Below are positions 26,046 to 37,184 of a DNA stretch of 64,000 bases, in pieces; position 1 is the stretch's first letter, and each line of letters opens with the position of its first letter. The position numbers and the translations under genes were made by a program. Under the pieces are notes generated by a model, which worked only from the letters and a program-made list of their open reading frames with translations, did no database searches and was not told where the DNA came from. Source of the DNA: Agrobacterium tumefaciens (GTDB lineage Bacteria > Pseudomonadota > Alphaproteobacteria > Rhizobiales > Rhizobiaceae); contig NZ_JXQV01000004.1 in the NCBI RefSeq assembly GCF_000834635.1, positions 264,371 through 328,370 on the forward strand, read 5' to 3'.

Positions 26046-27164
26046 CTAGACGCGCATCGGCATCAGCACGTAAAGCGCGTCATCACCTGCGGTATCGCGC
26101 ACCAGCGTCGGCGATCCGGCATCGGCCAGAAGGAAGATCGCGTCTTCGCCGGAAAGCTGGGCGGTAATATCCAGCAGATATTTGGCGTTGAAGCCAATTT
26201 CCATGCCTTCATGCTCGTAGCCAACGGCCACTTCTTCCGTAGCACTGCCCGAATCCGGGTTGTTGACAGTCAGCGTTAGCTGTCCCTCGGTAATCGCAAG
26301 CTTCACGGCGCGGCCGCGCTCGGATGAAATGGTCGATACGCGGTCCACGGCCTTGGCAAAGGACTGGCAATCGACGCGCATTTCCTTGTCGTTGCCGGTC
26401 GGGATCACGCGCTGATAATCCGGGAATGTGCCATCGATCAGCTTGGATGTCAGAACGATATCGCCAATCGCAATGCGGATCTTGGCGTCCGAAACCTCGA
26501 CAGTCACTTCCAGCTCGGGATTGTCGACCAGCTTCTGCAACTCGCCAACCGTCTTGCGCGGAATGATGATGCCCGGCATGCCTTCAGAACCGGAAGGCGC
26601 GTTCACATCGGCACGGGCCAGACGGTGGCCATCGGTTGCCACGGCGCGCAGCTTCAGGTCATTGCCGCTTTCAATCGTGTGGAAGAAAATGCCGTTCAGA
26701 TAATAGCGTGTCTCTTCGGTCGAGATCGCAAATTGCGTGCGGTCGATCAGCATTTTCAGGTCCGATGCCTTCAGCTTGAAGACATGGCTGAAGGTTCCGG
26801 CGGTCAGATCAGGAAAATCGGTTTCCGGCAGGCACTGCAGCGAGAACTTCGAGCGCCCGGACGCCACCGTCATGGTCGAGCCATCAGGGTTGGTGGCCAG
26901 AAGAACCTCGGAACCGTCAGGCAGCTTGCGCACGATTTCATAGAGCAGATGCGCAGGCACCGTGGTCGAACCGGCCTGCTCCACCATGGCAGGTGTCGCC
27001 TCGGTAATTTCCAGATCAAGGTCGGTCGCCTTCATGTCCAGCTTGGCGTCGGAGGCGCGCAGCAGCACGTTGGACAGGATCGGGATCGTGTTACGCCGTT
27101 CCACCACGCGGTGCACGTGGTTCAGCGATTTCAGAAGGTTCGACCGCTCGAGGGTAATACGCAT
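26046..27164 (-). CDS. dnaN: DNA polymerase III beta sliding clamp
   Basis: 372 residues, the standard length. Starts MRITLERSNLLKSLNHVHRVVERR and has three similar clamp domains, including VPAHLLYEIVRKLPDGSEV, FAISTEETRYYLNGIFFH and a C-terminal YVLMPMRV. The dimeric ring tethers polymerase III to DNA. A longer frame upstream of 27164 is excluded because it is not clamp-like. The gene is on its own, not with dnaA or recF, as is common in rhizobia. Divergent from rsmI. Confidence 0.97.
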   Translation of the reverse strand: MRITLERSNLLKSLNHVHRVVERRNTIPILSNVLLRASDAKLDMKATDLDLEITEATPAMVEQAGSTTVPAHLLYEIVRKLPDGSEVLLATNPDGSTMTVASGRSKFSLQCLPETDFPDLTAGTFSHVFKLKASDLKMLIDRTQFAISTEETRYYLNGIFFHTIESGNDLKLRAVATDGHRLARADVNAPSGSEGMPGIIIPRKTVGELQKLVDNPELEVTVEVSDAKIRIAIGDIVLTSKLIDGTFPDYQRVIPTGNDKEMRVDCQSFAKAVDRVSTISSERGRAVKLAITEGQLTLTVNNPDSGSATEEVAVGYEHEGMEIGFNAKYLLDITAQLSGEDAIFLLADAGSPTLVRDTAGDDALYVLMPMRV

Positions 27165-27421
27165 GAAGACTTCCGCTTTCAACCGATGCGATCCTGAAGG
27201 TGAGGGATCGCCAAGATAGTGTCTCCGGCATTGTGGCCGGATAATGTGGACGGGCAAAATGGCAGAGTTATCGAGGAAAATGCAAGGGGCCAAGTTCAGT
27301 CATTGCTGCCTTTTCCACGCTATACATTCCCTTGGGTGGCTTGAGCCTCCAGAACGGCCTTGTTCATGGGCCTCGTCTTGCCCATAAAGGCAGGGAATTG
27401 AGACATGACGGGAATGACGCA

Positions 27422-28369
27422 GTGACAGATGAACCATTGAGCGACCAGACAACCGATGAAGCAGACGGCCCAGACGGTAATGGACGCGGTTTTAAACTCG
27501 GCGGCTTCACCGTCCCAGCGCGCCCCATCGAGGCAGCTCTTTACCTCGTCGCAACCCCCATCGGCAATCTGGGCGATATCACGGTGCGGGCGCTGGAAAC
27601 ACTGGCCTCTGCGGATGTTCTGGCCTGCGAAGATACCCGCGTCACCCGCGTGCTCCTGGATCGCTACGGCATTCGCAACCGTCCCTATTCCTATCATGAG
27701 CACAATGCCGAAGAGGCTGGCCCGAAGCTGATTGCAGCGCTGGATGCCGGAAAATCGGTTGCCCTTGTCTCGGATGCCGGAACGCCGCTGGTGTCGGATC
27801 CCGGCTATCGGCTGGGCCAGATGGCCATCGAGGCGGGTCACCGCGTCGTGCCCATTCCCGGTGCGTCTGCGCCTCTCGCCGCGCTCGTCGGCTCCGGTCT
27901 GCCCAGCGATGCCTTCATGTTTGCGGGCTTCCTGCCGGTCAAGGACAAGGGCAAGCGCGACCGCTTCTCGGAACTGTCGAAGATACCAGCGACCATGATG
28001 TTCTTCGAATCCCCGCATCGCATCTGCGCCACCATCAAGGTTGCCTCCGAAGTGCTGGGTCCGAACCGCCGCGCTGTCGTGTGTCGGGAGCTGACAAAGA
28101 CGTTCGAGGAATTCCGTCGCGGCACGCTGGGTGAATTAGCGGAATTCTACAATGATGACCGCATCGTCAAGGGCGAGATCGTCCTCCTCATCGAGCCTCC
28201 GTCCTATGATGAAATTCCCGATATGGAAGACGTAGAAAAGCTGCTGAAAGACCTCGTTTCCACCATGCCCGCCGCAAAGGCCGCCGCCGAAGCCTCAAAA
28301 CTTACTGGCCTGCCGCGCAAGGAGCTTTACCAGCGCATTCTCGACCTGAAGGACAGCGATGGCGCGTGA
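27422..28369 (+). CDS. rsmI: 16S rRNA (cytidine-1402-2'-O)-methyltransferase
   Basis: 315 residues of the tetrapyrrole-methylase fold. [52 protein letters not shown] and FFESPHRI are RsmI hallmarks. With RsmH it modifies C1402 near the ribosomal P site. The GTG at 27422 is preferred; the reading frame upstream is open but not conserved-looking, so the start is moderately sure. It overlaps yraN by 11 bases, showing coupling. Confidence 0.93.
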   Translation: MTDEPLSDQTTDEADGPDGNGRGFKLGGFTVPARPIEAALYLVATPIGNLGDITVRALETLASADVLACEDTRVTRVLLDRYGIRNRPYSYHEHNAEEAGPKLIAALDAGKSVALVSDAGTPLVSDPGYRLGQMAIEAGHRVVPIPGASAPLAALVGSGLPSDAFMFAGFLPVKDKGKRDRFSELSKIPATMMFFESPHRICATIKVASEVLGPNRRAVVCRELTKTFEEFRRGTLGELAEFYNDDRIVKGEIVLLIEPPSYDEIPDMEDVEKLLKDLVSTMPAAKAAAEASKLTGLPRKELYQRILDLKDSDGA

Positions 28370-28721
28370 GGCAATTGCTAAGCGCCGCGCCTACAGGCGC
28401 GGCCATATCGCTGAATATTGGGCAGCACTCTATCTCATGTTGAAAGGCTACCGCATTCTGGCGCTGCGTTACCGCACGGCATCAGGCGAAATCGATCTCA
28501 TCGCTCGCAAGAAGGGTGTCGTCGCCTTCATCGAGGTCAAGGCCCGCGCGACCGAATCCGGCGCTGTCGATGCCGTGAGCTACACCGCGCAACAGCGCAT
28601 CCGTGCCGCTGCCGATATCTGGCTCTCGCGCCGAAAGGATGCCGCACACCTGTCCATGCGGTTTGATATCGTGGCGGTCATGCCGCGCCGCATACCAAAA
28701 CATTTCATCCATGCCTTTTGA
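28359..28721 (+). CDS. yraN: YraN/UPF0102 endonuclease-fold protein
   Basis: 120 residues. [49 protein letters not shown] is the restriction-endonuclease-like core with the Asp and Glu-x-Lys metal-binding residues (EIDLIA and IEVKAR). No definite substrate is known for the family; a role in DNA repair or recombination is suspected. It overlaps rsmI, an association common in proteobacteria. Confidence 0.94.
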   Translation: MAREAIAKRRAYRRGHIAEYWAALYLMLKGYRILALRYRTASGEIDLIARKKGVVAFIEVKARATESGAVDAVSYTAQQRIRAAADIWLSRRKDAAHLSMRFDIVAVMPRRIPKHFIHAF

Positions 28722-28774
28722 TAGGCACACGCAGCGGGTGAAGCGCGAAAAGTCGTCCGCTTGATTAGGTTGCG

Positions 28775-28803
28775 CTGTAATAAATCTGCCATGAAACTGT
28801 AAA
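28775..28803 (+). promoter_or_regulatory. Triple Pho-box-like repeat upstream of ugpB
   Basis: Three 7-mers, CTGTAAT, CTGCCAT and CTGTAAA, repeat every 11 bases with A/T-rich spacers (AAAT, GAAA). This is the pattern bound by PhoB, whose unit is CTGTCAT. It ends 64 bases before the ugpB ATG. The repeats are seen directly; PhoB control is inferred and fits the known phosphate regulation of ugp genes. Confidence 0.75.
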
Positions 28804-28867
28804 AACCCCGTCACGGAACGGGCCTATTCGCATCCTCAACCCAACAAGGGCGGTAGAGGACGAAACT

Positions 28868-30166
28868 ATGATCAAGAAATTTTCCATGGCCGCAATGGCC
28901 ATCACGTTTTCGGCAACGTCTTCCATGGCGGCAACCAACATCACCTGGTGGCATGGCATGGGTGGCCGCAATGGCGAAGTCATCAACGAAGTTTCCCAGA
29001 AGTTCAACGCTGCCCAGAGCGCCTGCGCGCTGACGCCAGTGTCCAAGGGCACCTATGAAGAAGCCCTGGCCAGCGGCATCGCGGCTTTCCGCTCCGGCGA
29101 ACAGCCAAACATCCTTCAGGTTTTTGATGCCGGTGCCGCCACCATCATCAATGCCAAGGGCGCTGTTATCCCTGCCGAAGACATCATCACCAAGGCCGGT
29201 TACAAGTTTGACCGTGAAGCCTTCATCCCCGGCGTTCGCAGCTTCTTCGCCGCTGCCGATGGCAAGTTCGTCGGCATGCCGTTCAACTCGTCCGCTCCTA
29301 TCATGTATTTCAACACCGAAGCCCTGAAAAAGGCTGGCGTTGAAGCACCAAAGACCTGGGAAGAATTTGAAGCAGCAGCACCAAAGCTGAAGGAAGCCGG
29401 CTTCATTCCGCTCGTTCAGACTCAGCTCACATGGGAATTCACCGAGAACTTCTTCTCGCGCAACAATCTTCAGTTCGCCACCAACAACAATGGTTATGAC
29501 AGCGTTGTCGATACCAAGCTGAAGGTCACAGACCCGAACCTCGTCATGATGTTCGACAAGCTGAAGTCCTGGAAGGATCAGGGTTACTTCGCCTATTACG
29601 GCGCTGGCTGGAACGATAACCAGAAGCCATTCGAAGAAAACAAGGTTGCGCTGTGGATCGGTTCTTCTGGCTCCTTCGGCGGCCTGCAGAAGACAGCACA
29701 GATGCCGTTCTCTGCAACCTTCCTGCCATACTGGGGCTCCATCAAGGGTGCAGGCACCAACTCCTTCATCGGCGGCGCTGCCCTGTTTGCCATGTCCGGC
29801 AAGTCGGAAGCAGAAAACAAGTGCGTTGCTGACTTCTTCCAGTTCCTGACATCGCCAGAACTCCAGAAGTTCTACCATCAGGCAACCGGTTATGTCGCCA
29901 TCACCAAGGCAGCTTATGAACTGACCAAGAAGGAAGGCTACTACGAGAAGCAGCCTGTTGCCGAAGTCGGCATCAAGCAGCTTTCTCTCCCAGGCGGCGA
30001 ATGGTCCAAGGGCTACCGCCTCGGCTTCTACCCACAGATCCGCTCGATCATGGAGCGCGAATATGGCCGCATCTTCTCTGGCGAGGTTCAGCCAAAGGAA
30101 GCCATGCAGATCATCGAAAAGGAAGGCAACGAGCTTCTGGCCCGTTTCGCCAAGACCGCTGGCTGA
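28868..30166 (+). CDS. ugpB: Glycerol-3-phosphate ABC transporter, periplasmic binding protein
   Basis: 432 residues with a signal peptide (MIKKFSMAAMAITFSATSSM) cut near AA. The mature domain starts NITWWHGMGGRNGEVINEVSQKFN and has NKVALWIGSSGSFGGLQ and GYVAITKAAYELTK, all characteristic of UgpB in the type 1 extracellular solute-binding family. It delivers sn-glycerol-3-phosphate and glycerophosphodiesters to UgpA/UgpE. First gene of ugpBAEC, behind a Pho-type box. It is followed by two stem-loops before ugpA. Confidence 0.95.
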   Translation: MIKKFSMAAMAITFSATSSMAATNITWWHGMGGRNGEVINEVSQKFNAAQSACALTPVSKGTYEEALASGIAAFRSGEQPNILQVFDAGAATIINAKGAVIPAEDIITKAGYKFDREAFIPGVRSFFAAADGKFVGMPFNSSAPIMYFNTEALKKAGVEAPKTWEEFEAAAPKLKEAGFIPLVQTQLTWEFTENFFSRNNLQFATNNNGYDSVVDTKLKVTDPNLVMMFDKLKSWKDQGYFAYYGAGWNDNQKPFEENKVALWIGSSGSFGGLQKTAQMPFSATFLPYWGSIKGAGTNSFIGGAALFAMSGKSEAENKCVADFFQFLTSPELQKFYHQATGYVAITKAAYELTKKEGYYEKQPVAEVGIKQLSLPGGEWSKGYRLGFYPQIRSIMEREYGRIFSGEVQPKEAMQIIEKEGNELLARFAKTAG

Positions 30167-30192
30167 TCAGCTTTAGCCTTAAACCAAATGGG

Positions 30193-30215
30193 CCTCCCTT
30201 TTTCAAAAGGGGAGG
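30193..30215 (+). other. Stem-loop after ugpB
   Basis: CCTCCCTTTTT (30193-30203) pairs with AAAAGGGGAGG (30205-30215) with one T-G wobble and a very tight turn. It lies 27 bases after the ugpB stop and precedes a second, stronger hairpin; together they could stabilise the ugpB message or reduce readthrough. Confidence 0.5.
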
Positions 30216-30245
30216 TCTGTTGGCTGTCTGCAAACTTCGCTCAAC

Positions 30246-30288
30246 CCTCCACGTCATCCTCGGGACAAGCCCGAGGATGACGTGGAGG
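30246..30288. repeat. Perfect 19-bp inverted repeat between ugpB and ugpA
   Basis: Two arms, 30246-30264 and 30270-30288, are perfectly complementary over 19 bases around the loop ACAAG; the core contains TCATCCTCGGG and CCCGAGGATGA. No T run follows, so it is not a classic terminator. It resembles dispersed palindromic elements of rhizobial intergenic regions and sits where binding-protein operons often carry a message-stabilising hairpin. Confidence 0.85.
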
Positions 30289-30371
30289 AGAGTGCAAAGC
30301 CTGTCCTTAATCCCTGGTTCTTCCTTCATTCCAGAAGCGTCGATCCAAAACACACATAAAGGTTTACGCGC

Positions 30372-31346
30372 GTGGCCTATACGACTTCACAACCGCGTCC
30401 CGTGCGGACCCTGCCGGGCATCCTCGCCAAGGCAAAAAAACCTGCGAAAGCCGCTCAATCGACAGAGAAGCGGGTGCAGTTCTCATCATCCTATTTGCCC
30501 TATCTGTTGATCGCGCCGCAGCTGATCGTCATTTTCGTGTTCTTCTACTGGCCATCGGTTCAAGCCGTTCAGTCCTCCTTCTATATCGAGGACCCCTTCG
30601 GCTTCGGCTCCACCTTTGTCGGCTTTTCAAACTATTCCGATGCTTTGCTGAGCACCGAATATTTCAACATCGCCAAGTTCACCGTCGTGTTCACGGTGCT
30701 TGTCACGGTCTTTTCTCTCGCGCTCGGCCTGTTGCTGGCGGTCAAGGCAGATGCGGTCATCCGGGGCGCTTCGGCCTACAAGACCATGCTGATTTCGGTC
30801 TATGCCATCGCCCCGCCGGTTGCGGGCCTCATCGGCATGATGTTTTTCGATCAGCATATCGGCCCCTTCGTCAAGATTGCCGCCACGCTTGGCTGGCACA
30901 TGCAGGTGGGCGTCAATTATTTCGATACCGCTTTCGCCATGGTCTTCGTGTCGGTCTGGAAGCAAATCCCCTATAACTTCATCTTCTTCCTTTCCGGCCT
31001 GCAAAGCGTTCCCGTTTCGGTGCGCGAAGCCGCCTTCATCGACTGCCGCTCCGGTTTTCGCCGGTTCTGGACGGTCATCATGCCGTTGCTGGCTCCCACG
31101 GCCTTCTTCCTGCTCATCATCAACATCACTTACGCGCTGTTTGATACCTTCGCCGTCATCGACGTGATGGTGAAGGACAAGGCGGCTAACAACCCCATTA
31201 CCCTTGTCTACAAGGTGTTTCTGGATGGCTTCCGCGGCAACGATATTGGCGGCTCATCGGCGCAATCGGTTATTCTCATGATCGTGGTTTTCGTGCTGAC
31301 GGTCCTGCAATTCCGCTTCCTCGAAAAACGCATCCATTACGGTTGA
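30372..31346 (+). CDS. ugpA: Glycerol-3-phosphate ABC transporter permease UgpA
   Basis: 324 residues, six membrane helices, of the MalF/UgpA type. The EAA loop that contacts the ATPase is visible as VREAAFIDCRSGFRRFWTVIMPLLAPT. Starts at a GTG with AAAGG about ten bases upstream; the first 40 residues are a long Lys/Pro-rich cytoplasmic leader. It lies 205 bases after ugpB and 12 bases before ugpE. Confidence 0.94.
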   Translation: MAYTTSQPRPVRTLPGILAKAKKPAKAAQSTEKRVQFSSSYLPYLLIAPQLIVIFVFFYWPSVQAVQSSFYIEDPFGFGSTFVGFSNYSDALLSTEYFNIAKFTVVFTVLVTVFSLALGLLLAVKADAVIRGASAYKTMLISVYAIAPPVAGLIGMMFFDQHIGPFVKIAATLGWHMQVGVNYFDTAFAMVFVSVWKQIPYNFIFFLSGLQSVPVSVREAAFIDCRSGFRRFWTVIMPLLAPTAFFLLIINITYALFDTFAVIDVMVKDKAANNPITLVYKVFLDGFRGNDIGGSSAQSVILMIVVFVLTVLQFRFLEKRIHYG

Positions 31347-31358
31347 GGATTACACACT

Positions 31359-32201
31359 ATGTACAAGACCAAACCCCTCGACCATCTGATCCTCATCATC
31401 GGTTCGCTGCTCTTGATGTTGCCGGTCGTCGTCGCCTTCATGACGTCGACCCACACGGCGGCAGAGATCCACATGAATGGCCTGACCCTTCTGCCGGGCG
31501 ATAATTTCGTCGGCACCTATGAAAAGGTGCTGACCCAGAAGGGCGGCTTTACCGGTCAGGTTACCGGCCTCAACATGGTCATCAACTCGCTGATCCTCGG
31601 CGTCGGCTTTGCCGTCGGCAAGATCGCACTGTCGATGTTCGCTGCCTATGCCATCGTCTATTTCCGGCTGCGTTTTGCGACCTTCGCCTTCTGGATCATC
31701 TTCACCACGCTGCTTCTGCCGCTCGAAGTGCGCATCATGCCGTCCTATGAGGTCATGAGCAAACTGGGCCTTTTGAACTCCTATACCGGCCTCATCGTGC
31801 CCCTTCTGGCATCGGCCACAGGCACGTTCTACTTCCGCCAGTTCTTCAAGGCGGTGCCGGATGAAATTCTGGAGGCGGCGCGCATCGATGGTGCAGGCCC
31901 CGTCAAGTTCTTCATCGATATTCTCCTGCCCCTGTCGCGCACCATGATGGCCGCCATCTTCATCATCATGTTCGTCTATGGATGGAACCAGTACCTCTGG
32001 CCCATGCTCATGACCAATGATGAAAGCTTCTTCACCATCATGCGCGGCATCAAATCGATCCTCCAGGTCTGGGTCGGTTCGCAAATCCCCGATTACAACG
32101 AAGCTTTCGCGCTTGCCATTCTGGCCCTGCTGCCGCCCGTGCTGATCGTCGTCATCTTCCAGAGCTGGTTCATCAAGGGCCTAACCGAAAGCGACAAATA
32201 A
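31359..32201 (+). CDS. ugpE: Glycerol-3-phosphate ABC transporter permease UgpE
   Basis: 280 residues, six membrane helices of the MalG/UgpE type. [34 protein letters not shown] is the EAA loop; [17 protein letters not shown] and the C-terminal [14 protein letters not shown] are strongly UgpE-like. It pairs with UgpA to form the channel. GAGGA precedes the ATG; only 11 bases separate its stop from ugpC. Confidence 0.95.
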   Translation: MYKTKPLDHLILIIGSLLLMLPVVVAFMTSTHTAAEIHMNGLTLLPGDNFVGTYEKVLTQKGGFTGQVTGLNMVINSLILGVGFAVGKIALSMFAAYAIVYFRLRFATFAFWIIFTTLLLPLEVRIMPSYEVMSKLGLLNSYTGLIVPLLASATGTFYFRQFFKAVPDEILEAARIDGAGPVKFFIDILLPLSRTMMAAIFIIMFVYGWNQYLWPMLMTNDESFFTIMRGIKSILQVWVGSQIPDYNEAFALAILALLPPVLIVVIFQSWFIKGLTESDK

Positions 32202-32212
32202 AGGATACTGAT

Positions 32213-33316
<1,104 letters not shown>

Positions 33317-33417
33317 TCGCCCAAAAGTGATCTTCCGTTAAATTTGAATCTATTTATGGAAGTTCATGCTTACGCGGTTTGTGCTATGGCGTTCCCATTG
33401 CAAAATGGGGGCGCAAT

Positions 33418-33924
33418 ATGGCTTTGCATGTACTGATCGCAAGTGTTGCGGCAATGGCGGCGCGTTCCGTGCCATCCATACCTTTGACAAGCCGCAGCCG
33501 CCGGGCAGAGCCCGTCGTCTCGCAGTCGTCGCACGCCATGGAGATGAAGCCCGCCCCGATCAATCCCGATTGGATCATCGAGGGCCAGCCCGTCGCCCGC
33601 ATGGCCGACCACTCAAGAAGCGCCGACCGCGCCGCCCACACCGCCCTTTGGGATTGCACAGCGGGCACCTTCCGCTGGTATTTCGGCTGGGATGAAACCG
33701 TCCATATTCTGGAAGGCGAGGTCCATGTCACGGCGGAAGACGGCACGGTCCATATGCTGCGAGCTGGTGATGTCGCCTATTTCAAGGCAAACACCTGGGC
33801 CACGTGGCGGGTGGATGCGTACGTGCGCAAGGTCGCCTTTCTGCGCCGCCCGTTTCCGGCACCCATTGCCTTCGCCTACCGCGTCAAGAACAAGCTGATG
33901 CCGGCAAAAGCGCCGTCGCTGTAG
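33418..33924 (+). CDS. Cupin-domain protein
   Basis: 168 residues. After a variable leader, the C-terminal two thirds is a single cupin: TFRWYFGWDETVHILEGEVHVTAEDGTVHMLRAGDVAYFKANTWATWRVD, resembling the DUF861/ureidoglycine-aminohydrolase-like cupin_3 group. It may be a small isomerase, a metal-binding or a sugar-binding protein. The ATG at 33418 is chosen, with a weak ribosome-binding site. About 100 bases downstream of ugpC, so it may be a separate unit. Confidence 0.82.
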   Translation: MALHVLIASVAAMAARSVPSIPLTSRSRRAEPVVSQSSHAMEMKPAPINPDWIIEGQPVARMADHSRSADRAAHTALWDCTAGTFRWYFGWDETVHILEGEVHVTAEDGTVHMLRAGDVAYFKANTWATWRVDAYVRKVAFLRRPFPAPIAFAYRVKNKLMPAKAPSL

Positions 33925-34027
33925 GCCTCGTACAGGTCAATAAAACTCATAGATACCCCACGGCGTAACAGTTGCCTTTGAAGCTTGGCTGCCCTAAACC
34001 TTTCGGGCTTTCAAAAGGAAACTGCGC

Positions 34028-34984
34028 ATGGCCAAAATCAAGAACGTCGCGATCCAGATGGATCATGTCTCCGGCATCAACATTGCGGGCGATAGCACCT
34101 TCGCGATCAGTCTTGAGGCGCAGGCCCGTGGCTATCGCCTGTTCCACTATACGCCGGATCGCCTGTCGATGCGCGATGGCAAGATCTACGCCACCGTGGA
34201 GCAGATGCAGCTGCGCGATATCAATGGCGATCATTTCTCCCTGTCCGAACCCGAGCGCGTCGACCTCGCGACCATGGATGTCATCCATCTGCGCCAGGAC
34301 CCGCCATTCGACATGGCCTACATCACCTCAACGCATCTTCTGGAGCGCATCCACCCCAAGACGCTCGTCGTGAACGATCCGGCCTGGGTGCGCAATTCGC
34401 CGGAAAAGATCTTCGTCACCGAATTCGCTGATCTGATGCCGACAACACTCATCACCAAGGATCCGGCAGAGATTGCCCGCTTCCGCGAAGAGATGGGCGA
34501 TATCATCTTGAAGCCGCTGTACGGCAATGGCGGCGCTGGCGTGTTCCACTCCACCCGCGATGACCGCAACTTCTCCTCGCTTCTGGAAATGTTCGGCCAG
34601 ATGTTCCGCGAGCCCTATATCGCCCAGCAATATCTGCCTGATGTCCGCAAGGGCGACAAGCGCATCCTGCTGGTGGATGGAGAGCCCGTCGGTGCCATCA
34701 ACCGTGTCCCTGCGGAAAACGATGCCCGCTCCAACATGCACGCCGGTGGCCGCCCTGAGCCGACCGAGCTCACGGCCCGTGAAAAGGAAATCTGCGAACG
34801 CATCGGTCCTGCGCTGCGCGAGCGCGGCTTCCTCTTCGTCGGCATCGATGTGATCGGGGATTACATGACGGAAATCAACGTCACGTCACCAACGGGCATC
34901 CGCGAAGTCAAGAAGTTCGGCGGTGCCGATGTCGCAAGCCTGCTGTGGGATGCCATAGAGCGGAAGCGCGACGCGCAGGGCTGA
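34028..34984 (+). CDS. gshB: Glutathione synthetase
   Basis: 318 residues of the ATP-grasp superfamily. [65 protein letters not shown] and [17 protein letters not shown] are GshB signatures. It joins gamma-glutamylcysteine and glycine. In many alphaproteobacteria gshB follows rsmI-yraN directly; here the ugp operon and a cupin gene lie between. A strong terminator follows. Confidence 0.97.
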   Translation: MAKIKNVAIQMDHVSGINIAGDSTFAISLEAQARGYRLFHYTPDRLSMRDGKIYATVEQMQLRDINGDHFSLSEPERVDLATMDVIHLRQDPPFDMAYITSTHLLERIHPKTLVVNDPAWVRNSPEKIFVTEFADLMPTTLITKDPAEIARFREEMGDIILKPLYGNGGAGVFHSTRDDRNFSSLLEMFGQMFREPYIAQQYLPDVRKGDKRILLVDGEPVGAINRVPAENDARSNMHAGGRPEPTELTAREKEICERIGPALRERGFLFVGIDVIGDYMTEINVTSPTGIREVKKFGGADVASLLWDAIERKRDAQG

Positions 34985-35002
34985 TGATTTTGTGAGATGT
35001 TA

Positions 35003-35026
35003 CCCCGGCCTTGCAGCCGGGGTTTT
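35003..35026 (+). terminator. Intrinsic terminator of gshB
   Basis: CCCCGGC and GCCGGGG form a 7-bp GC stem with a six-base loop, followed by TTTTC, 19 bases after the gshB stop and just before the convergent prfC stop. Confidence 0.85.
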
Positions 35027-35039
35027 CATTTGACCGTTA

Positions 35040-36623
35040 TCACGCCGCCTTGGCGACGTGGTATTCCTTGATCGCCACCATCTTGATGCCGGGATAACGC
35101 TCCGCCTCGTAGCGCAGCGAAAACGCATCCTGCGCCAGAAACACCGGGTCGCCATCCAGATCGCGCGCAATATCGCCGCGCTTCACCGTCAGAAACTTCT
35201 CCATATCCGCAGACTGCTCGGCTGAAATCCAGCGGCAGATCGAAAAGCGCGACATTTCAAACGAAACCGGCAGGCCATATTCGCCCATCAGCCGTTCCTT
35301 CAGCACGTCCAGCTGCAACGCGCCGACAACGCCCACGATGGCAGGAGAACCGTCTTCGGGTGAAAACAGCTGCACGACGCCTTCTTCGGCCATCTGGTGC
35401 AGGGCTTCCTTCAGCTTCTTCGCCTTCATCGCATCTTCCAGCCGCACACGGCGCAGAATTTCTGGCGAGAAGTTGGGAACGCCCTGGAAAACGAGGTTTT
35501 CGCCCTCGGTCAGCGTGTCGCCAATGCGCAGGGTGCCGTGGTTTGGAATGCCCACCACATCGCCCGCAAAGGCCGTGTCGGCAATATGGCGCTGCGAGGC
35601 GAAGAAGAATTGCGGTGCCGTCAGGCCCATCTGCTTGCCGGTGCGCGCCAGCCGCGCCTTCATGCCACGCTCCAGCTTTCCGGAGCAGATGCGCGCAAAG
35701 GCAATGCGGTCGCGGTGGTTGGGGTCCATGTTGGCCTGAATCTTGAAGACGAAGGCCGTCATCTTGTTTTCATCAGCATGCACGGTGCGCGTATCGGCCA
35801 CCTGGTTGCGCGGTGGTGGCGCAATCTCGCCCAGCGCATTGATCAGGTCGCGAACGCCGAAATTGCGCAGCGCAGAACCAAAGAACACCGGCGTCAGATG
35901 CCCCTCGAGAAACGCCTCGCGGTCAAACGGACGGCAGGCTTCCAGCGCCAGTTCCGTTTCCTCGACAAAGGCTTGGCGCTCGTTTTCCGGCAAGCGGCTG
36001 GCCACATCCTGCGGGCCGGTCACCTGCGTTGCCTCAACTTCCTTGTCGGAACCGCGAACCTTGTTGCTGGCCAGATAGTAGGAGCCGCAGAAGCTCTTCG
36101 AGCGACCGATCGGCCAGGTGATCGGCGCCGTGTCCAGCGCCAGCTTTTCCTCGATCTCATCCAGAATCTCGAAGATATCCCGGCTTTCGCGGTCCATCTT
36201 GTTGACGAAGGTGATGATCGGAATATCGCGCATGCGGCACACTTCGAAAAGCTTCAGCGTGCGCGGCTCGATACCCTTGGCAGCATCGATCACCATGATG
36301 GCAGCATCCACCGCCGTCAGCGTGCGGTAGGTGTCGTCGGCAAAGTCTTCGTGGCCCGGCGTATCGAGAATATTGAAGACCTTGTCGTCATATTCAAACG
36401 TCATGACAGACGTCACGACGGAGATACCGCGCTCACGCTCGATCTTCATCCAGTCAGACCGCGTCTGGATGCGGTCCTTCTTCGCCTTCACTTCACCGGC
36501 CAGCTGAATGGCACCGCCGAACAGCAGCAGCTTTTCGGTCAGCGTCGTCTTGCCGGCGTCCGGGTGCGCGATAATAGCGAAGGTGCGGCGGCGGGAAACC
36601 GCCTCTGCGAGTGTTTCGGTCAT
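35040..36623 (-). CDS. prfC: Peptide chain release factor 3
   Basis: 527 residues, full length for RF3, a GTPase that recycles RF1/RF2 after termination. RRTFAIIAHPDAGKTTLTEKLL is the P-loop, NILDTPGHEDFADDTYRTL the switch II region and ITFVNKMDRE the G4 motif, followed by the beta-barrel and RF3-specific domains. The ATG at 36623 is used; the frame stays open far upstream but is antisense to dut there and is rejected. Divergent from dut. Confidence 0.97.
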   Translation of the reverse strand: MTETLAEAVSRRRTFAIIAHPDAGKTTLTEKLLLFGGAIQLAGEVKAKKDRIQTRSDWMKIERERGISVVTSVMTFEYDDKVFNILDTPGHEDFADDTYRTLTAVDAAIMVIDAAKGIEPRTLKLFEVCRMRDIPIITFVNKMDRESRDIFEILDEIEEKLALDTAPITWPIGRSKSFCGSYYLASNKVRGSDKEVEATQVTGPQDVASRLPENERQAFVEETELALEACRPFDREAFLEGHLTPVFFGSALRNFGVRDLINALGEIAPPPRNQVADTRTVHADENKMTAFVFKIQANMDPNHRDRIAFARICSGKLERGMKARLARTGKQMGLTAPQFFFASQRHIADTAFAGDVVGIPNHGTLRIGDTLTEGENLVFQGVPNFSPEILRRVRLEDAMKAKKLKEALHQMAEEGVVQLFSPEDGSPAIVGVVGALQLDVLKERLMGEYGLPVSFEMSRFSICRWISAEQSADMEKFLTVKRGDIARDLDGDPVFLAQDAFSLRYEAERYPGIKMVAIKEYHVAKAA

Positions 36624-36713
36624 CTGACAAATCCTGTGGAATTGCGGGGTATCTAGCGTTTCGGGGCCGCTTTTGCAATTGACCTTGGCCCGCACAAGGA
36701 AAACTAATGCGCC

Positions 36714-37184
36714 ATGACCCAAGAAAACCGAAATCGCCCCGCCCTTAATCTCGTCCGTTTGCCCCACGCGGCAGGCATTGAACTGCCCGCCTACGAGACA
36801 TCGGGGGCCGCAGGCATGGATCTGCGCGCAGCGGTGGAGCAGGGCGCCCCGCTTGTGTTGAGCCCCGGCACCCGCGCTCTGGTGCCCACCGGCTTCATCT
36901 TTGAAGTGCCTGAGGGCTATGAGGCGCAGATCCGCCCACGCTCCGGCCTTGCCATCAAGAACGGCATCACCTGCCTCAACACGCCCGGCACTGTGGACAG
37001 CGATTACCGCGGTGAGGTCAAGGTCATTCTTGCCAATCTGGGGCAGGAGGACTTCGTGGTTGAGCGCGGCATGCGCATCGCCCAGATGGTCATCGCGCCG
37101 GTCACGCAGGTTGATGTTGTCGAGGTCAGCGAAACCTCGCAGACAACACGCGGCGCGGGCGGCTTCGGCTCCACCGGCGTTTGA
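36714..37184 (+). CDS. dut: dUTP diphosphatase
   Basis: 156 residues. Motifs of trimeric dUTPases are in order: [46 protein letters not shown] and [11 protein letters not shown]. It hydrolyses dUTP to dUMP and diphosphate, keeping uracil out of DNA. Divergent from prfC; comM follows about 150 bases on. Confidence 0.97.
   Translation: MTQENRNRPALNLVRLPHAAGIELPAYETSGAAGMDLRAAVEQGAPLVLSPGTRALVPTGFIFEVPEGYEAQIRPRSGLAIKNGITCLNTPGTVDSDYRGEVKVILANLGQEDFVVERGMRIAQMVIAPVTQVDVVEVSETSQTTRGAGGFGSTGV

Noticed and set aside
30011..30510. Frames crossing the ugpB-ugpA spacer.
   Set aside because: They read through the stem-loops and overlap real ugp genes out of frame.
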